Made by a program: the position numbers and the translations under genes
Assembly: GCA_030068075.1 (NCBI GenBank)
Contig: CM057839.1
Coordinates: forward strand, 46,342,960 to 46,406,959
From: Paguma larvata
Lineage: Eukaryota; Chordata; Mammalia; Carnivora; Viverridae
Direction: 5' to 3'
Length of the DNA stretch: 64,000 bases
Notes under the pieces: model-generated
The model's database searches: none
Seen by the model: the letters and a program-made list of their open reading frames with translations, nothing else
Told to the model about the DNA's origin: nothing
In this document: piece by piece, positions 23,031-33,648 of the stretch
How positions within the stretch are numbered: position 1 is the stretch's first letter
How the letters are laid out: every line of letters begins with the position of its first letter

Positions 23031-23379
23031 TTTTCTATGGTAAATGGCCCAGAAATGAAACTGATAGAACATTAGGAAAGAAGCTGATAAAAATTCAGAA
23101 TTCTGAGTACTATCATGTGAAAATTGAGTTCTTGGCTTTTAGAGCCTGTGTAGAAGCAGCAGCTCTAAGGGAAGTAGGATTAAAGTAGAGATGGACTTTC
23201 AGGTAGCTATGGAGTTTTTTTACCTTTCAAATCACCACCATGACCTTATATGGGTGCTGCGGGTTTCCTCTGATGTAGGCCATGTGTCCATTCCCACTAC
23301 TAAATGCTGTCTTATTTATATCTATTTTCTTTCTTACTCTTTTGCTTAGGAATGCTGGAGTAGCCATTTAGTAGGTATA
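23031..23379. other. Unique non-coding DNA
   Basis: Nothing recognised. Confidence 0.4.
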
Positions 23380-23897
23380 GTAGGCAAAATATGTCACTCT
23401 AAAGATGTCCACGCCTAATAACCTGAACCTGTGAATAGATTATGTTTCATGGCAAAATGGAATTTGTAAGCTACAATTAAGGTTAAAGACCTTGAGATGG
23501 TAAGATTAGCACTGGTTATCCAAGAAGGCTCCATGAATTACAGGATTCCCTAAAAATCAAGAATCTTTCCCGACTGGCTTAGAGAGACTAACGAATAAGG
23601 AAGCATGTTGGAAATTCAACCTGTCGTTGCTGACTTCAAAGGTGAAGGAAAGAGGCCATAAGTCATTGGAAAGCGGGTGGCCCCCAGAAGCTGGGAATGG
23701 CCCTAAGATTAATAGCACAAGGAACTGAATTCTGTTAGCTCAAATGAGCAGGACACAGATTATCTCCCTCGAGCCTTCAGAAAGGAACACAGCCCTGCTA
23801 ACACGTTGACCTACAAAATAGTAAGACAATAAATTTGTGCTGTTTTAATCCACCCACTTTGTGGCAATTTGTTACTGTAGCAATAGAAAACAAATAC
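23380..23897 (+). mobile_element. MaLR/MLT1-like LTR, near full length
   Basis: Start 'gtaggcaaaatatgtcactctaaagatgtccacgcctaataacctgaacctgtgaatag', middle 'gtggcccccagaagctggg' and 'ccctcgagccttcagaaaggaacacagccctgctaacacgttgacc', end 'acaataaatttgtgctgttttaatccacccactttgtggcaatttgttactgtagcaatagaaaac'. Complete layout of an MLT1-type LTR; no internal sequence adjoins. Confidence 0.8.
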
Positions 23898-24736
23898 AGA
23901 AGGAAAGTAAATCTATTTTTCTCAAAATTCGGTTCATTGTATTTTTTTCTGTTAAGTTTCCAGACTAATGTCTTTTTGTTTTTTAATTTGATTTTACTAG
24001 TTTCTTTTAGGGGCTACTAGGCTTCCCACCTGTTTATTCCAAACATATTAGAGAATACCACGGGACGAATATTTGTCAACTATTAAATGCAACTTATTCG
24101 GCAAGATTCTGGGCACTAAACTGGAAGCTAACAATGAGTTCGTTGAAGTATTTTTAGGTACTCATCGACTGAGTTAGTTGCTGATTGTTTTTGGTGCAAA
24201 GTTCACAATTCTGCCTGCCATCTAAATGAGCCAGGATGACTGACTTTCATAGATCCTTTGGTCTTCCTCCTTGGCATATAAACCCTGCTTCAGTATGTCG
24301 GCTGCTGACATCATCTATTTCCGACTTTGGCTAGTGTTCCTATTCTCAAGTTCTCTTTGCACAGATTATTTCTTCGCAGATTCCTGTAGCTCTTCAGGGA
24401 AGTCTTCTTATTTTTGCTGAAAATTTTTCCCCATAGAAAGCTCAGATGGTTAATAGTCTGGCTTGCACTTTTGCTTAAATATGAGACCATAAATCTCTGT
24501 TGCAACTTTTATTTCATGTTTTAGAGCTCGGCATCATTAAGAAGTTATTTTTCTTAGGAATAACTAAGTCTTCATTTGTAAGATGTTGGTGCTATCAATA
24601 CTCTCAGAGGAGAAATGTAGTACAGATGGTTGGGAGGCATTGTTCGTACTCACTTATCAAAAATACAAAAAGGCCTATTTTTCATGTTTTATGATTATTT
24701 TCAAATGCAGGTAATTTGATCTTCCTATTTTCAGTT
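23898..24736. other. Unique non-coding DNA
   Basis: No firm assignment. 'gacgaatatttgtcaactattaaatgcaacttattcggcaagattctgggcac' at about 24064-24116 resembles a widespread ancient repeat motif (aacaaatatttattgagc..ggcactg). Confidence 0.35.
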
Positions 24737-24777
24737 TAAAAAAAAAAACAAAACTAAAAACAAAACAAAACAAAAAG
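24737..24777. repeat. A-rich (AAAAC)n simple repeat
   Basis: Poly-A followed by caaaa units. Confidence 0.85.
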
Positions 24778-24930
24778 CACTCAGTGGCTTGCTATAACTT
24801 ATCAGATCCAGGTTGCCTGAGTCTCTATTCCACCTGTGTTTTTTTTATTTACCAGCTCAGATGGAAGAATCTACCTTTATTAGAATAAGATGTTCTTGTG
24901 ATGGAACTATGCAAAGACTGGTAACTTCTG

Positions 24931-25305
24931 TTTTAAAAACTTTAGCTATAGTTGACACACAATGTTACAATGGTTTCAGGTGTACAGTAGAGTGATTCCA
25001 TATCGCTATACATTATGTTATGCTAGGCTCACAAGTGTAGCCAACATTTGTCACCACCCTATGCTATTACAATATCATTGACTATATTCCCCATGCTGTA
25101 TCTTTTATTCCCCTGACTTATTCATTCCATAATTGGAAGCCTGTACCTCCCTCTCCCCTTCACCCCTTTTGCTCAACCCTTCTGGCAACCATCAGTTTGT
25201 TCTCTGTATTTTTAAGCTGTTTCTGTTCTTTGTTTGTTTGATCATTTGTATTTTAGATTCTACGTGTAAGTGAAATCATATGGTGATTTGTCTTTCTCTG
25301 AACTA
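24931..25305 (-). mobile_element. L1 (L1MA/MB-like) 3' end fragment
   Basis: Reversed 3' UTR text: 'tttagctatagttgacacacaatgttac..caggtgtacagtagagtgatt', 'tattacaatatcattgactatattccccatgctgta', 'ggcaaccatcagtttgttctctg', 'taagtgaaatcatatgg'. It is flanked by a perfect 14-bp target duplication, actggtaacttctg, at 24917-24930 and 25306-25319. It is therefore a complete, severely 5'-truncated insertion of about 375 bp, and the family was active in early carnivore ancestors. Confidence 0.9.
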
Positions 25306-25319
25306 ACTGGTAACTTCTG

Positions 25320-26827
25320 AAATACAATTTCATTTCATCCACATTTGATTGGCCAAATAAAGTCATGTCCCAAAGTAAAACATCCATGGGGTCGGAAAGA
25401 TTCCTCTCATAGAAGGGGCTGGAGATCACACGGCAAGGGGTTGAGATGTTACAGAGAGGGGGCTAAATAATTGGTACAGTAATAAAAACCTAGAATACTA
25501 TATTTATAATGCATTTTTTAATTTTATATGTCTATGTAATGCCCAATTTTCCTTCTCACTTATGAGGAAATAATTAAATACTTCTCACTTTCTGGAATGA
25601 GTAACCCCTGTAGTAACCCAGTTTATCATTCTCTCAGATAAGACAGAAACAAATATTACAAATCCAATTTTCTCAAAATGTTTGAAATCTATAGAGTAAC
25701 TGTTACAAATATGAAATAAGGTGTTAAATTAGTCAATGACATTCTTAGCTATCATTAAAATTATTAAGATGTATTGTGTGTCCCCTGTGTTGATTTCCGT
25801 GCCTTTGTTGTTGGCAAAGTTCCAATTCCCTGGTAGGAATTTCTCTGGTAGTTTCTCTGGTAGGAGTGGGGCAGAAATGGAGAATTTGTGCATTTCTCCA
25901 TCGTCGTTTTATTGAGGAAGAAACATGAACAATAGATCAGTGTGCGGGAGGTTAAATGCACATGGATACTTGAGAAAACAGAAGATTATCTTTTTCTCAT
26001 TTTTGATTAAATAAGCCAGAGATGTTTGGGGTGAAAGTATGACACTGAAATTCAAAAGTCACGTTACTCCCCCAAATCTAAAATATATGCTGAAGGCTAA
26101 TTCATTTGCCCTTTGAGACCCTTGCTGTGTTCCATATGTTAAAAACTTGGTAATTTTTTCTAATGGAGAGTTTTTACCAACCTCATTTTCCCTTATGGGA
26201 TCTATGAGTATGGGATCTTATGTTCTGAAAATTCCCTTCAGGTTTAGCCCAAACAAAATTCTCCTATTTACTATTCCTCAAATATAAACAAATTGGTGGC
26301 ACACTGCACAGCCAATAAATATTTATTACCTTTTTAATTTTATTACTATGTACTCTATGCATTCATAAAACACACTAACAACATCAATTTGCATACAATA
26401 AAAATTTTAAAGTAAACTTAAAAAATAAATTATTTAAAATGTCATAACATATTTCATTCATTTGCTTATTTTTTGTTTAATTTTTAATCTTCTCTAGTTC
26501 TCTATGGGAGAATTATTAGTCAGGTATATTATTACCTTACTATATAGCATGGAAAAAAATGTTAAGAAAGAAGACAAAGTATTTTCTACATCTAATGAGA
26601 AACTTCTTTTTTAACCTAATAAACTTACTGCATTAATTATTTCCAATTGCTTTCCTTGCTTTAGAAATAGTTAAGGAAAGGAAAATTAAAAGGTAACTGA
26701 AGTGGATATAGATATATCGGATCTTACTGTGGTAAATGTGGTAAAGGCATTGTTTACTTTTTTCATTTTTATTTTTAGGATAATCCCGTTTTGAATTACA
26801 TCCAACTGGCTATATATTTTGAAGGCC
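25320..26827. other. Unique AT-rich non-coding DNA
   Basis: About 1.5 kb with no recognised repeat except small local duplications (ctctggtag at about 25843-25866). Confidence 0.45.
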
Positions 26828-27062
26828 ACGAAAGGAAGGAAGGAAGGAAGGAAGAAAGGAAGGAAGGAAGGAAGAAATTAGGAGAGAGGAAAGAAGGAAG
26901 AAATGAAAGAAAGGAGGGAGGAAGAGGGTTTGTTTTTTTTTCTCTCTCTCTCAGGAAATACTTGTTGAGGAGGAGAGAGGGAGGGGAAAGAAAGAAGAAA
27001 AAAAGCATGGCAAGGAGGGAGAAGGGAGGAGGTTTGGGATAGCCTGAGAAAGAGAGGGGGAG
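26828..27062. repeat. Polypurine tract with (GGAA)n microsatellite
   Basis: (GGAA)n/(GAAG)n at 26830-26877, then purine-rich DNA, a short pyrimidine island (26930-26953), then a second long purine run to 27062. On the minus strand the last part is a pyrimidine tract ending in CAG, similar to a splice acceptor. Overlapping frames on both strands are repeat translation. Confidence 0.9.
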
Positions 27063-27068
27063 GGGTGA

Positions 27069-28045
27069 CATGCAGGCAGGTCCCTGAGAACCATTGGCCA
27101 GGCCAGCCAGCTGTCCCCAGGGCCCAGCCTTCCCAGCCCACAGGCGAGATCATGTACAAGTGGGCGTTCGCAGGGCTTAATAGTGAGGAGCTTTTGGGCT
27201 ACGCTCAACTGGGAAGCCAGGTAGGGGTCTCAGAGGGAGACTGTCCAGTGGGCAGGAATGGGAACACCAAGATAGGGATATCACATCAGGCAGACAGCAG
27301 CATGACAGGGTCAGAGGTCATGCTAGACCTGGCTGCCCACCAGGAGGTTCCAGAGCTACAGGTCCCTGGAGGCACAAGTTCAAGTTCACAGGCCACGCCC
27401 AGGGCTGCCCCTCAGAGCAAGGCAGGGGCGGGGCAATGGGCTCCCTCGGTCTGCAGGTGCTCAAAGCTCCAGCCTCCGCCTCCTAGCAGGACGCATCCAG
27501 GGAGTCCAGAGTCCTCGGGCCTCCAGCACCTTCTCTTGCAGGGATGTATGCTGAAGTGGGCTTCCACCTGGGCTAGCCTGGTCCTGTACGGGACCTTCTG
27601 AAAAGCCTTCAGCCACGCCCGCCGCTCCGACGACGTTTTGCCCGCCCGCAGGAACCTGCTTCAGCGTGACCGTGACGGTGGCTTGCGGCCAGTGGTGGCC
27701 CTGGGTGGACAGTGCCTGCCCGTCCAGCACCACGTCGCCGCGCTCCGCGCTGCCAGTGAAGACGTCCCCGCGGGCCAGAGCGTCCAGGGACGTTAGAGGT
27801 ACTGGAGCCTCGGGTCATCCAGGGTGAGCCTGTGCTTCCAGAAGCCTTCCGTTTGCAGGGGCCGCATTTTCTGCGTGTTGCCTTCCTGCAGGCAGTTCCT
27901 GGAGAGCAGCCACACCCGCAGTTGTGAAAGCGGGCCCCGCGGGGACCACTGACCCAGCGCGCCACCTCCTGTTCTCGGTAGAAGGTGTTCCGGGTGCTGT
28001 TGTCCTTGAGGTAGGTGACCCACAGGCCATGAGAGGGTGACATAT
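27069..28045 (-). pseudogene. CpG-rich decayed coding-like segment, unidentified
   Basis: A GC-rich block abruptly set in AT-rich DNA. By eye about 35 CpGs lie in 27600-27995. The minus strand has protein-like stretches in successive frames: one beginning at ATG 28043 and containing WVTYLKDNSTRN, a second containing EGNTQKMRPLQTEGFW and LTLDDPRLQYL, a third containing GDVVLDGQALSTQ and ATVTVTL, and a fourth containing RAWLKAFQKVPYRTRLAQV. No single frame is open through all of them, so at least three frameshifts or spliced-out segments are implied. Similar ends ggggtgacat (from 27062) and agggtgacat (from 28034) could be a target duplication, but no poly-A is seen. I do not recognise the protein. 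It could be a decayed retrocopy or an exon-bearing gene fragment. Confidence 0.5.
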
Positions 28046-28051
28046 CTTGGC

Positions 28052-28260
28052 TTTTTTTTTTCTTTTTGAGTTTCAGGTGACTTTTATTGAGCTAATTTAA
28101 CAAAAACAACCAATAAAAGAAGCAAGATTTTACCAACCAACTTTTCTGATCCTTATACAAACTCATTAGAGACTGTGGTCCATGATTGCCTACATACGAC
28201 ATTACACATTCCAACAAAAACAGGTTTTTCTGTTTCTGTGTTTCTTTTTTTTTGCTGCAG
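28052..28260 (-). pseudogene. Possible retrocopy 3' end with poly(A) and AATAAA
   Basis: On the minus strand an AATAAA (within 28082-28088) is followed after about 15 nt by an A-rich tail (28067-28052), the layout of a polyadenylated transcript copied into DNA. The flank next to the tail, catatcttgg (28041-28050), has a 9-bp match catatcttg at 29116-29124, a possible target duplication that would make the copy about 1.06 kb. No coding sequence or source gene recognised. The CpG-rich block lies immediately on the other side of the tail. Confidence 0.4.
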
Positions 28261-29115
28261 TTAAAAAATGTTGAAGGGAGCTCTGAAATTTAAAGCGCAT
28301 GCAAAGATGACATTGTTCAGGCACGTTCTTGTTTATCTTGGGTATTTTATTCTTTTATCGACTACAACTTTCCTGAGTGGTTGCTTTTGTGTTTTAATGA
28401 TGTTTACCAGTGTCGAGTGTTGTACAGCATGGGATGAAATAAGATGCATTGTCTTCTTTGAAAATTATATGAGAGAGAAGTGGTTTTACATATTGATTAC
28501 ACAGAAGTTATCAATTGCTAATGTTTGAAGCTAGGTGATGGGTGCATAAGAGTTCCTTATACATTTTTGTGTACATCTGTGTATGTTCCAAGTTCTGCGT
28601 GATAGTTTTTTAAGTTGCACAGAGCTTACCTGTTAGTTTTTACTCCAGATAAAAAAAAAAATAATCAGATTTGTAGGTTGAAACAGCGGCCACTTGTTAT
28701 TGTTCATTTATTATTGTTGATGAGTTTAAAGTCAAAGGATAGTTCTGCTGATTATTGGGGGAAAACAATTAAAAGATTTTCTGGATTTCTGCCAATCCAG
28801 AAATCTGTCTACACAAACTACAGGAAAGAAAGGAAATAATTTTATTATCAAATAAGCATTAAACCAGACTAAAATATACATCACAGGGGATTGACTAAAA
28901 AGATTTCAAAATCAGAAAGAAATCTCACTCTTTCATACAGCTGGGTAGATACACGTAATTACATTTGTGTTCTCAAGTTTAACTAGAGTCCTCAAGAAAG
29001 AGGGCTCCTGGAAGACCCCCATGTGTCACTCATAGAGTGTTGTAAATTTGCCTGGTAATTGGAGTGGCCATCTGTGTTAGTTAATTGCCTTTATCCAAAG
29101 GGAAAAATAAATGTC
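28261..29115. other. Unassigned AT-rich DNA, perhaps part of retrocopy
   Basis: If the 9-bp flank match is a true target duplication this stretch belongs to the insertion ending at 28052. The reverse complement around 28520-28600 (cacccatcacctagcttcaaac) recalls an ancient repeat motif. The 86-codon plus frame at 28268-28528 is unremarkable. Confidence 0.3.
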
Positions 29116-29489
29116 TCATATCTTGATGATGATGACAGGAGCTAAATTCTGCAACTTGGAGCCAGGAGTAGAGGTTAAGCTGGTTAGTCTTTTTCCATCG
29201 AGTGTCTCATTGGAGACTAGGAGATAGATATACTATTTTCCTTAATGATTGCATTTTGAAGAGATGGCTTGTAGGTCCTTAAGGAAAGCATGCTTGAGTG
29301 GTAAAACTAGCAGTAGACTTATTTGGTATTTTTTTTAATTATATTATATTTCAAAGGACAGAGAATTTACAATTAAACGTTTCCAAAGGAAACACTATAA
29401 AAAAAAAAAAAAGGGAAGGGTGAGCTTTCTCTTTTTGCATCAGGGAGAATTAAATTCTTTTCTTACTTTTCATTTGCGTTTAACCTTAC
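29116..29489. other. Unique non-coding DNA
   Basis: Nothing recognised; a 14-nt A run is at 29399-29412. Confidence 0.4.
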
Positions 29490-29940
29490 AATATTGAAGC
29501 CAGGTTCATCTGATCTTGTGTGGGCTGGCTCATGAGTCTGCAGTGACATGACGGCTATGCTGGGGGCTGACTCCTCTGGGGAGTTCTCACTCCCGTGCCC
29601 AGTGGCTGGCTTCCTATGGGCTGGTTATCAGGGATAGCAGGTGTTCCTCATGCCTGGGCTTGTTCACATAGCAATTACAGGCTTCCAGAAGCAAGCAGAA
29701 CATGCACATTTCCTTGAGACTTATATTGAGAACCAGCACAATATTTCTTTCACACTCTATTGGCCAAAGCAGTCACAAGGACAGTCCAGATTTAAGAGGG
29801 GGGAAAATACATTTTACCTCTTGATGGAAAGAACTTTGAAGTCACATTCCAAGGGGAGCATGGATACTGAAAAGAGGAAAAAAAAATGTTGCCATTCTTT
29901 TGCAAACTACCCAACACTTCGAGAAATATACAATTTTCAA
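29490..29940 (-). mobile_element. MaLR/MLT1-like LTR, reversed
   Basis: 'ttcacactctattggccaaagcagtcacaaggacagtccagatttaag..ggggaaaatacattttacctcttgatggaaagaactttgaagtcacatt..gccattcttttgcaaactac' is the reverse-strand LTR body of an MLT1-type element. The stretch 29510-29640 holds its GC-richer part. The 125-codon plus frame at 29641-30018 is antisense to this LTR. Confidence 0.6.
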
Positions 29941-30300
29941 AGAAGTTTCATTGTGGTAGAGAGAGTGATTATAGTTATTTTATGTGATTCTCGGAATTCT
30001 CAGGCTTCCTTGCAGTGAGATTGAAACTACTTGCTTAACTCCGACTAATGGCCCCTTTGAAGTAACATATGTCTGTCACAGTCGGAGAGAGTCAAAATGA
30101 CGGTGTTCCTTCTTGATTCCTCTCTTTCCCTACCGTGGCAACTTTGGAGGGGACAGGGCCCAGTAAGCGTGGCATCATAATTGGAGGAAGACTTTTGACT
30201 TTTCTCAGTTGGTGAGAAATAAATATTTATTGTGAAAGCCACTGAAGTTTCTGAATTCGTTGTGATATCTAGCATTAATTACCTGACTAGTAAGACATAA
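29941..30300 (+). mobile_element. MaLR-like LTR, 3' part
   Basis: 'cttccttgcagtgag', 'gattcctctctttccctaccgtggcaactttgg', 'gagaaataaatatttattgtgaaagccactgaagtttctgaattcg..acctgactagtaag' end like a solo LTR of the MaLR class. Diverged. Confidence 0.45.
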
Positions 30301-30574
30301 ATGTATTTCAAAGTGGAACAGTGTACACTTTTCAAGATATTTTCACAAGCATGAAATTTATTAGACCTTTTGCCTTTCCTTTTCATAAAAATTCACCAAG
30401 AGATGTTTGCCATAGAATCCCACCCAAATTCCATTTTAGTCTGTTCCTTTGTCAAATATGTGTGACTGCGTTGGTTACCGTACACCCTAGGAAGTATACA
30501 GAGTAAAATTCCTATCTCCCTTTATCTTCCTGGGAAACTGTATGTACCAAATTTTACTTCGCTATCTGTAGTTG

Positions 30575-30782
30575 TTCCATCTTACAAATACTGGTTCTAT
30601 GGAATGTGTCATACGGTTTTGTCTTTGTTTATGTGCCTGTCTCTGTGTTAAACTATCAGCTCTCTGAGAACGAGAACCAATCTTCCTACTCTTGGGGCCT
30701 TACTACTCTTTAATTCCTCATTACATCGATCAAGACTATTATGTAGGAGAGAAGATACCCAACAAATGATTAAATTTGTTGT
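30575..30782 (+). mobile_element. L2 LINE 3' end relic
   Basis: 'tgtgcctgtctctgtgttaaactatcagctctctgagaacgagaacc' then '..acccaacaaatgattaaat' matches the L2 3' end (gtctgtctccccc..gagctccttgagggcaggga..aacaaatg). Confidence 0.55.
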
Positions 30783-31339
30783 ATTTGAAGGTAATGGTAA
30801 AAGTGTTAGACTCTAAGTTTCATGTTATTGTTCTAACATAAGTATAATAAAATAATTCCTCTATATGTGCAAGATGTTTAGTGTATATTTACATATATAT
30901 CTATTTGTATATGCATCTAAATATATAGATATAGATATATATAAGCCTAATTTAATCTACATATATTATATTTTTAAATATACATGTACAAATGATTTTT
31001 AAATAGTTTTACTAAATTTGGGTTTAGACACACAAGTATTAATGATGAAGCTATTAGTTATAGGAATAAACAACATTCTATAGAATAATTAGAAATTATT
31101 AACAGCCATGAACATACGAGGCATAAAGAAACAAAAAATTTTCATTAAAGGAACAACAGTTAAATAGATTTCATCACCAGGCAGATAATCTTCTAATAAT
31201 CATGAATACAGTGTTTGGATAAAAGCTGAATTCAATAACAAAACTAAGGCTGGGAGGGTCCCTACTTCATCTTCCCTTTCTTCTCTGCAACAAGTAAACA
31301 AAAGAATGGCTAGCTTTTCAGGTAGGCTGAACCAACCTA
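30783..31339. other. Unique AT-rich DNA with TA-rich stretch
   Basis: 30888-30950 is dominated by tata/gata units. Nothing else recognised. Confidence 0.45.
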
Positions 31340-31764
31340 GGTCTGCTGACCAAATGGAGATCCAGTGATTTTTAATATATTCACAGAGTGGTGCAACCAT
31401 CACCATTATCAGTTTTAGAACATTTCATTATCCAGAAAGAAAGCCCCAAAGACCATACTTATTAGCAGTTATTTTCCATTTCCCTTCACTGTCCTAAAAG
31501 CTTTGTGTAGCCACTAATCTACTTTCTGTCTCTATTTAGTTATTCTGGAAATACCATGTAAATAGAATCATACAGCGTGTGGTATTTCATGACTGGCTTT
31601 TTCCACTTAGTAGATTGTTTTCAAGGTTCATCCTCCTTATAACTTGTAATAGCACTTCATTTCTTTTTATTTTCAAATAATATTCTATTGTGGTTATGTC
31701 TCATTTACCTACCGTTCATTAGCTGATGTGTATTTGAGTTTAAATTTTGGTTATTAAAATTAAT
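31340..31764 (-). mobile_element. Ancient L1M, part 1 (3' UTR and ORF2 end)
   Basis: 'tttttaatatattcacagagtggtgcaaccatcaccattatcag..agaacatttcattatccagaaagaaagcccc' followed by 'gtagccactaatctactttctgtctc' and 'gaatcatacagcgtgtggtatttcatgactggc' is the reversed 3' end of an old L1. It continues after the insertion at 32566, showing both parts are one element. Confidence 0.88.
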
Positions 31765-32565
31765 GTCCGAGAGGTTGTTTTTTTTTTTGTTGTTGTTGTT
31801 TTGTTTTTTTGTTTTTGTTTTTCCCTTCTTATTCCAAATACAAGGTGTCTTTGTCAACATCACTTCTCCAACTCTTGGACTATTGGGTGTCTTGACAATT
31901 CAATTCAATTCTAACTATCTGGAATTAGCTTCTAATTCCACAAGTTAAAGGGCTCAGTCCCACAAGACAGCCCCCGCATTTGGATGCCATTTGCAAGCGA
32001 CCTGAACTGACTGACTATAAATCAAGGGTTCCCCTGACATCCTTGTCTGGTTCAATAATTTGCTGGAATAACTTATGGAACTCAGAAAGGGACCATACTT
32101 AGTCTACCATTTTGTTATTAAAGATACAGATAAGTAGCCAGATGAAAAGTTAAATAGGGTGAGGTCCAGAGGGTTCTCAAATGCAGGAATTTCTGTCCTC
32201 ACGGATCTGGATTATGTCACTCTCCCAGAATGCGGATGTGTTTGCCAACTCAAAAACTTCTTAAACATCATTGCTTATGGAGGTTTCATTACATACACAA
32301 GACTAATTAAATCTTTGGCCGTTGGTGACTAACTCAATCTCCAGTCCTTTTTCTCTCCTCAGACATGGGGACTGGGGCAAAAATTCCAAGCCTCTAATCA
32401 AGGGTTAGTCTCTCTGGTGACCAGTCCCCATCCTGAAGCTGTCTAGTAGCCCATCTAGAGCTACCTCATTAGAACAAAAGACATCCTTATCATCCTTAAA
32501 ACTCAGGAAATTCCTAGTATTTTAGAAGTTTTTGTGACAGGAACCAAGAGTAAAGACCATGTATC
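31765..32565 (-). mobile_element. LTR-like element inserted in the L1M
   Basis: About 0.8 kb that interrupts the L1. 'ggaataacttatggaactcagaaaggg', 'aatgcggatgtgtttgccaactc', 'aggtttcattacatacacaagactaattaaatctttggccgttggtgactaactcaatctcc' and 'gaaattcctagtattttagaagtttttgtgacaggaaccaag' is phrasing typical of a reversed endogenous retroviral LTR. Family unresolved. The left edge is a T/G-rich run (31780-31823). Confidence 0.55.
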
Positions 32566-32647
32566 TTTCTTAGATGACAGTGCTGCTTTGAACATTCGTA
32601 TACAATTTTTTTGTGTCAAGATAGTTTTTATTTCTTTTCAGGATATG

Positions 32648-32711
32648 AATTGTGTATAAATTACTTGTGTATAATTAATTATATAATTATATAATTAATT
32701 GTGTATAAATT
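32648..32711. repeat. 28-bp perfect palindrome between 15-bp direct repeats
   Basis: 32673-32700 is a perfect AT-only inverted repeat. aattgtgtataaatt occurs at 32648-32662 and 32697-32711. It is a local expansion inside the L1M. Confidence 0.9.
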
Positions 32712-32881
32712 CTATTTTTTTCATAATTTGAGGAACTGCCAACCTGTTTTCCAAAAGCAGCTGCACCATTTTATTATCCCACCAGCAACATATGAAGAGT
32801 TCCAATTTCTCCACATCCTTGACATTACTCATTAGTGTCTTTTTGATTGTACCACCCTAGTGGCTATAAAGTAGAATTTCT

Positions 32882-33091
32882 TTTCTTTTCTTTTCTTTTT
32901 TAATGTTTATTTTGAGAGAGAGAGATAGAGAGAGCAGAAGCAGGGGAGGAGCAGAGAGAGAATCCCAAGGAGGCTTCACACTGTCATCGCAGAGCCTGGT
33001 GACGCAGGTCTTGATCTCAGGAACAGTGAGATCATGACCTTAGCCGAAATCGAGAGTCAGTCACTCAACTGACTAAGCCACCCAGGTGTCC
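32882..33091 (-). mobile_element. CAN-SINE inside L1M
   Basis: (TTTTC)n tail, 'taatgtttattttgagagagag', 'gatcatgaccttagccg' and head 'gactaagccacccaggtgtcc'. Flanks 'ataaagtagaatttct' and 'ctgaagtgaagtatctt' look like a decayed target duplication. The host L1 is continuous across it. Confidence 0.9.
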
Positions 33092-33648
33092 CTGAAGTGA
33101 AGTATCTTTACTGCTTTAATTCTCATTTTCCTAATAACTACTGATGCTGAGCGTCCTTTCACCCACTTATCGTTCAGTTACACATCTTCTCTGGAGAAAT
33201 GCCTGCTCACATCCTTGGCCCATTTTGTATTGGGTTATTTATCTTTCGACTGTTGGGTTTACTGTTATGTTCTAGATACAAGTTCCTTATCAGATATAAA
33301 ATTTGCAAATATTTCTCTCATTCTATAGGTTGTATCTACACTTTCTCAAGAGTATGTTATATAGCATGAAAACTTTCTTTCAGTGAAGTGAAGCTTATCT
33401 GTTATTTTCTTCTGTAGTTTGTGTTTTGGTATTATATTAAACCGTTGCCTAATCCAAGGTTACAAAGATTTACTCCTCAGTTTTTATTTTAGTTCTCACA
33501 GTTGTGTCTATGGTCCATTTTTGTGTTAATGTTAGTGTATGTTATCAGGAAAGGACCCAGTTTTACTTTTTTGCATGTGTGTATCTGGTTGCCCAGTAAC
33601 ATTTGTTGAAAAAGCCATGCTTGGCATCCTTATAAAAAATCAATTGAA

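Larger units (their letters stand above)
32566..33648 (-). mobile_element. Ancient L1M, part 2 (ORF2 3' half)
   Basis: Resumes with 'gctgctttgaacattcgtatacaa' and runs through 'aggaactgccaacctgttttccaaaagcagctgcaccatttta', 'tctccacatccttgacattactc', 'tatcagatataaaatttgcaaatatttctc' and 'ttggcatccttataaaaaatcaattga'. Interrupted by the SINE at 32882-33091. Confidence 0.9.

Noticed and set aside
26791..27208. Several overlapping frames on both strands (up to 93 codons) rich in Lys/Glu/Gly or Pro/Ser/Leu
   Set aside because: They arise from the polypurine tract; composition follows the repeat, not coding constraint.
27065..27601. 178-codon plus-strand open frame across the CpG-rich block, the longest in the window
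   Set aside because: Its composition looks like a GC-rich antisense frame (Pro/Ser/Gln-rich, no domain). The minus strand carries the more protein-like stretches. It stays possible but unsupported.
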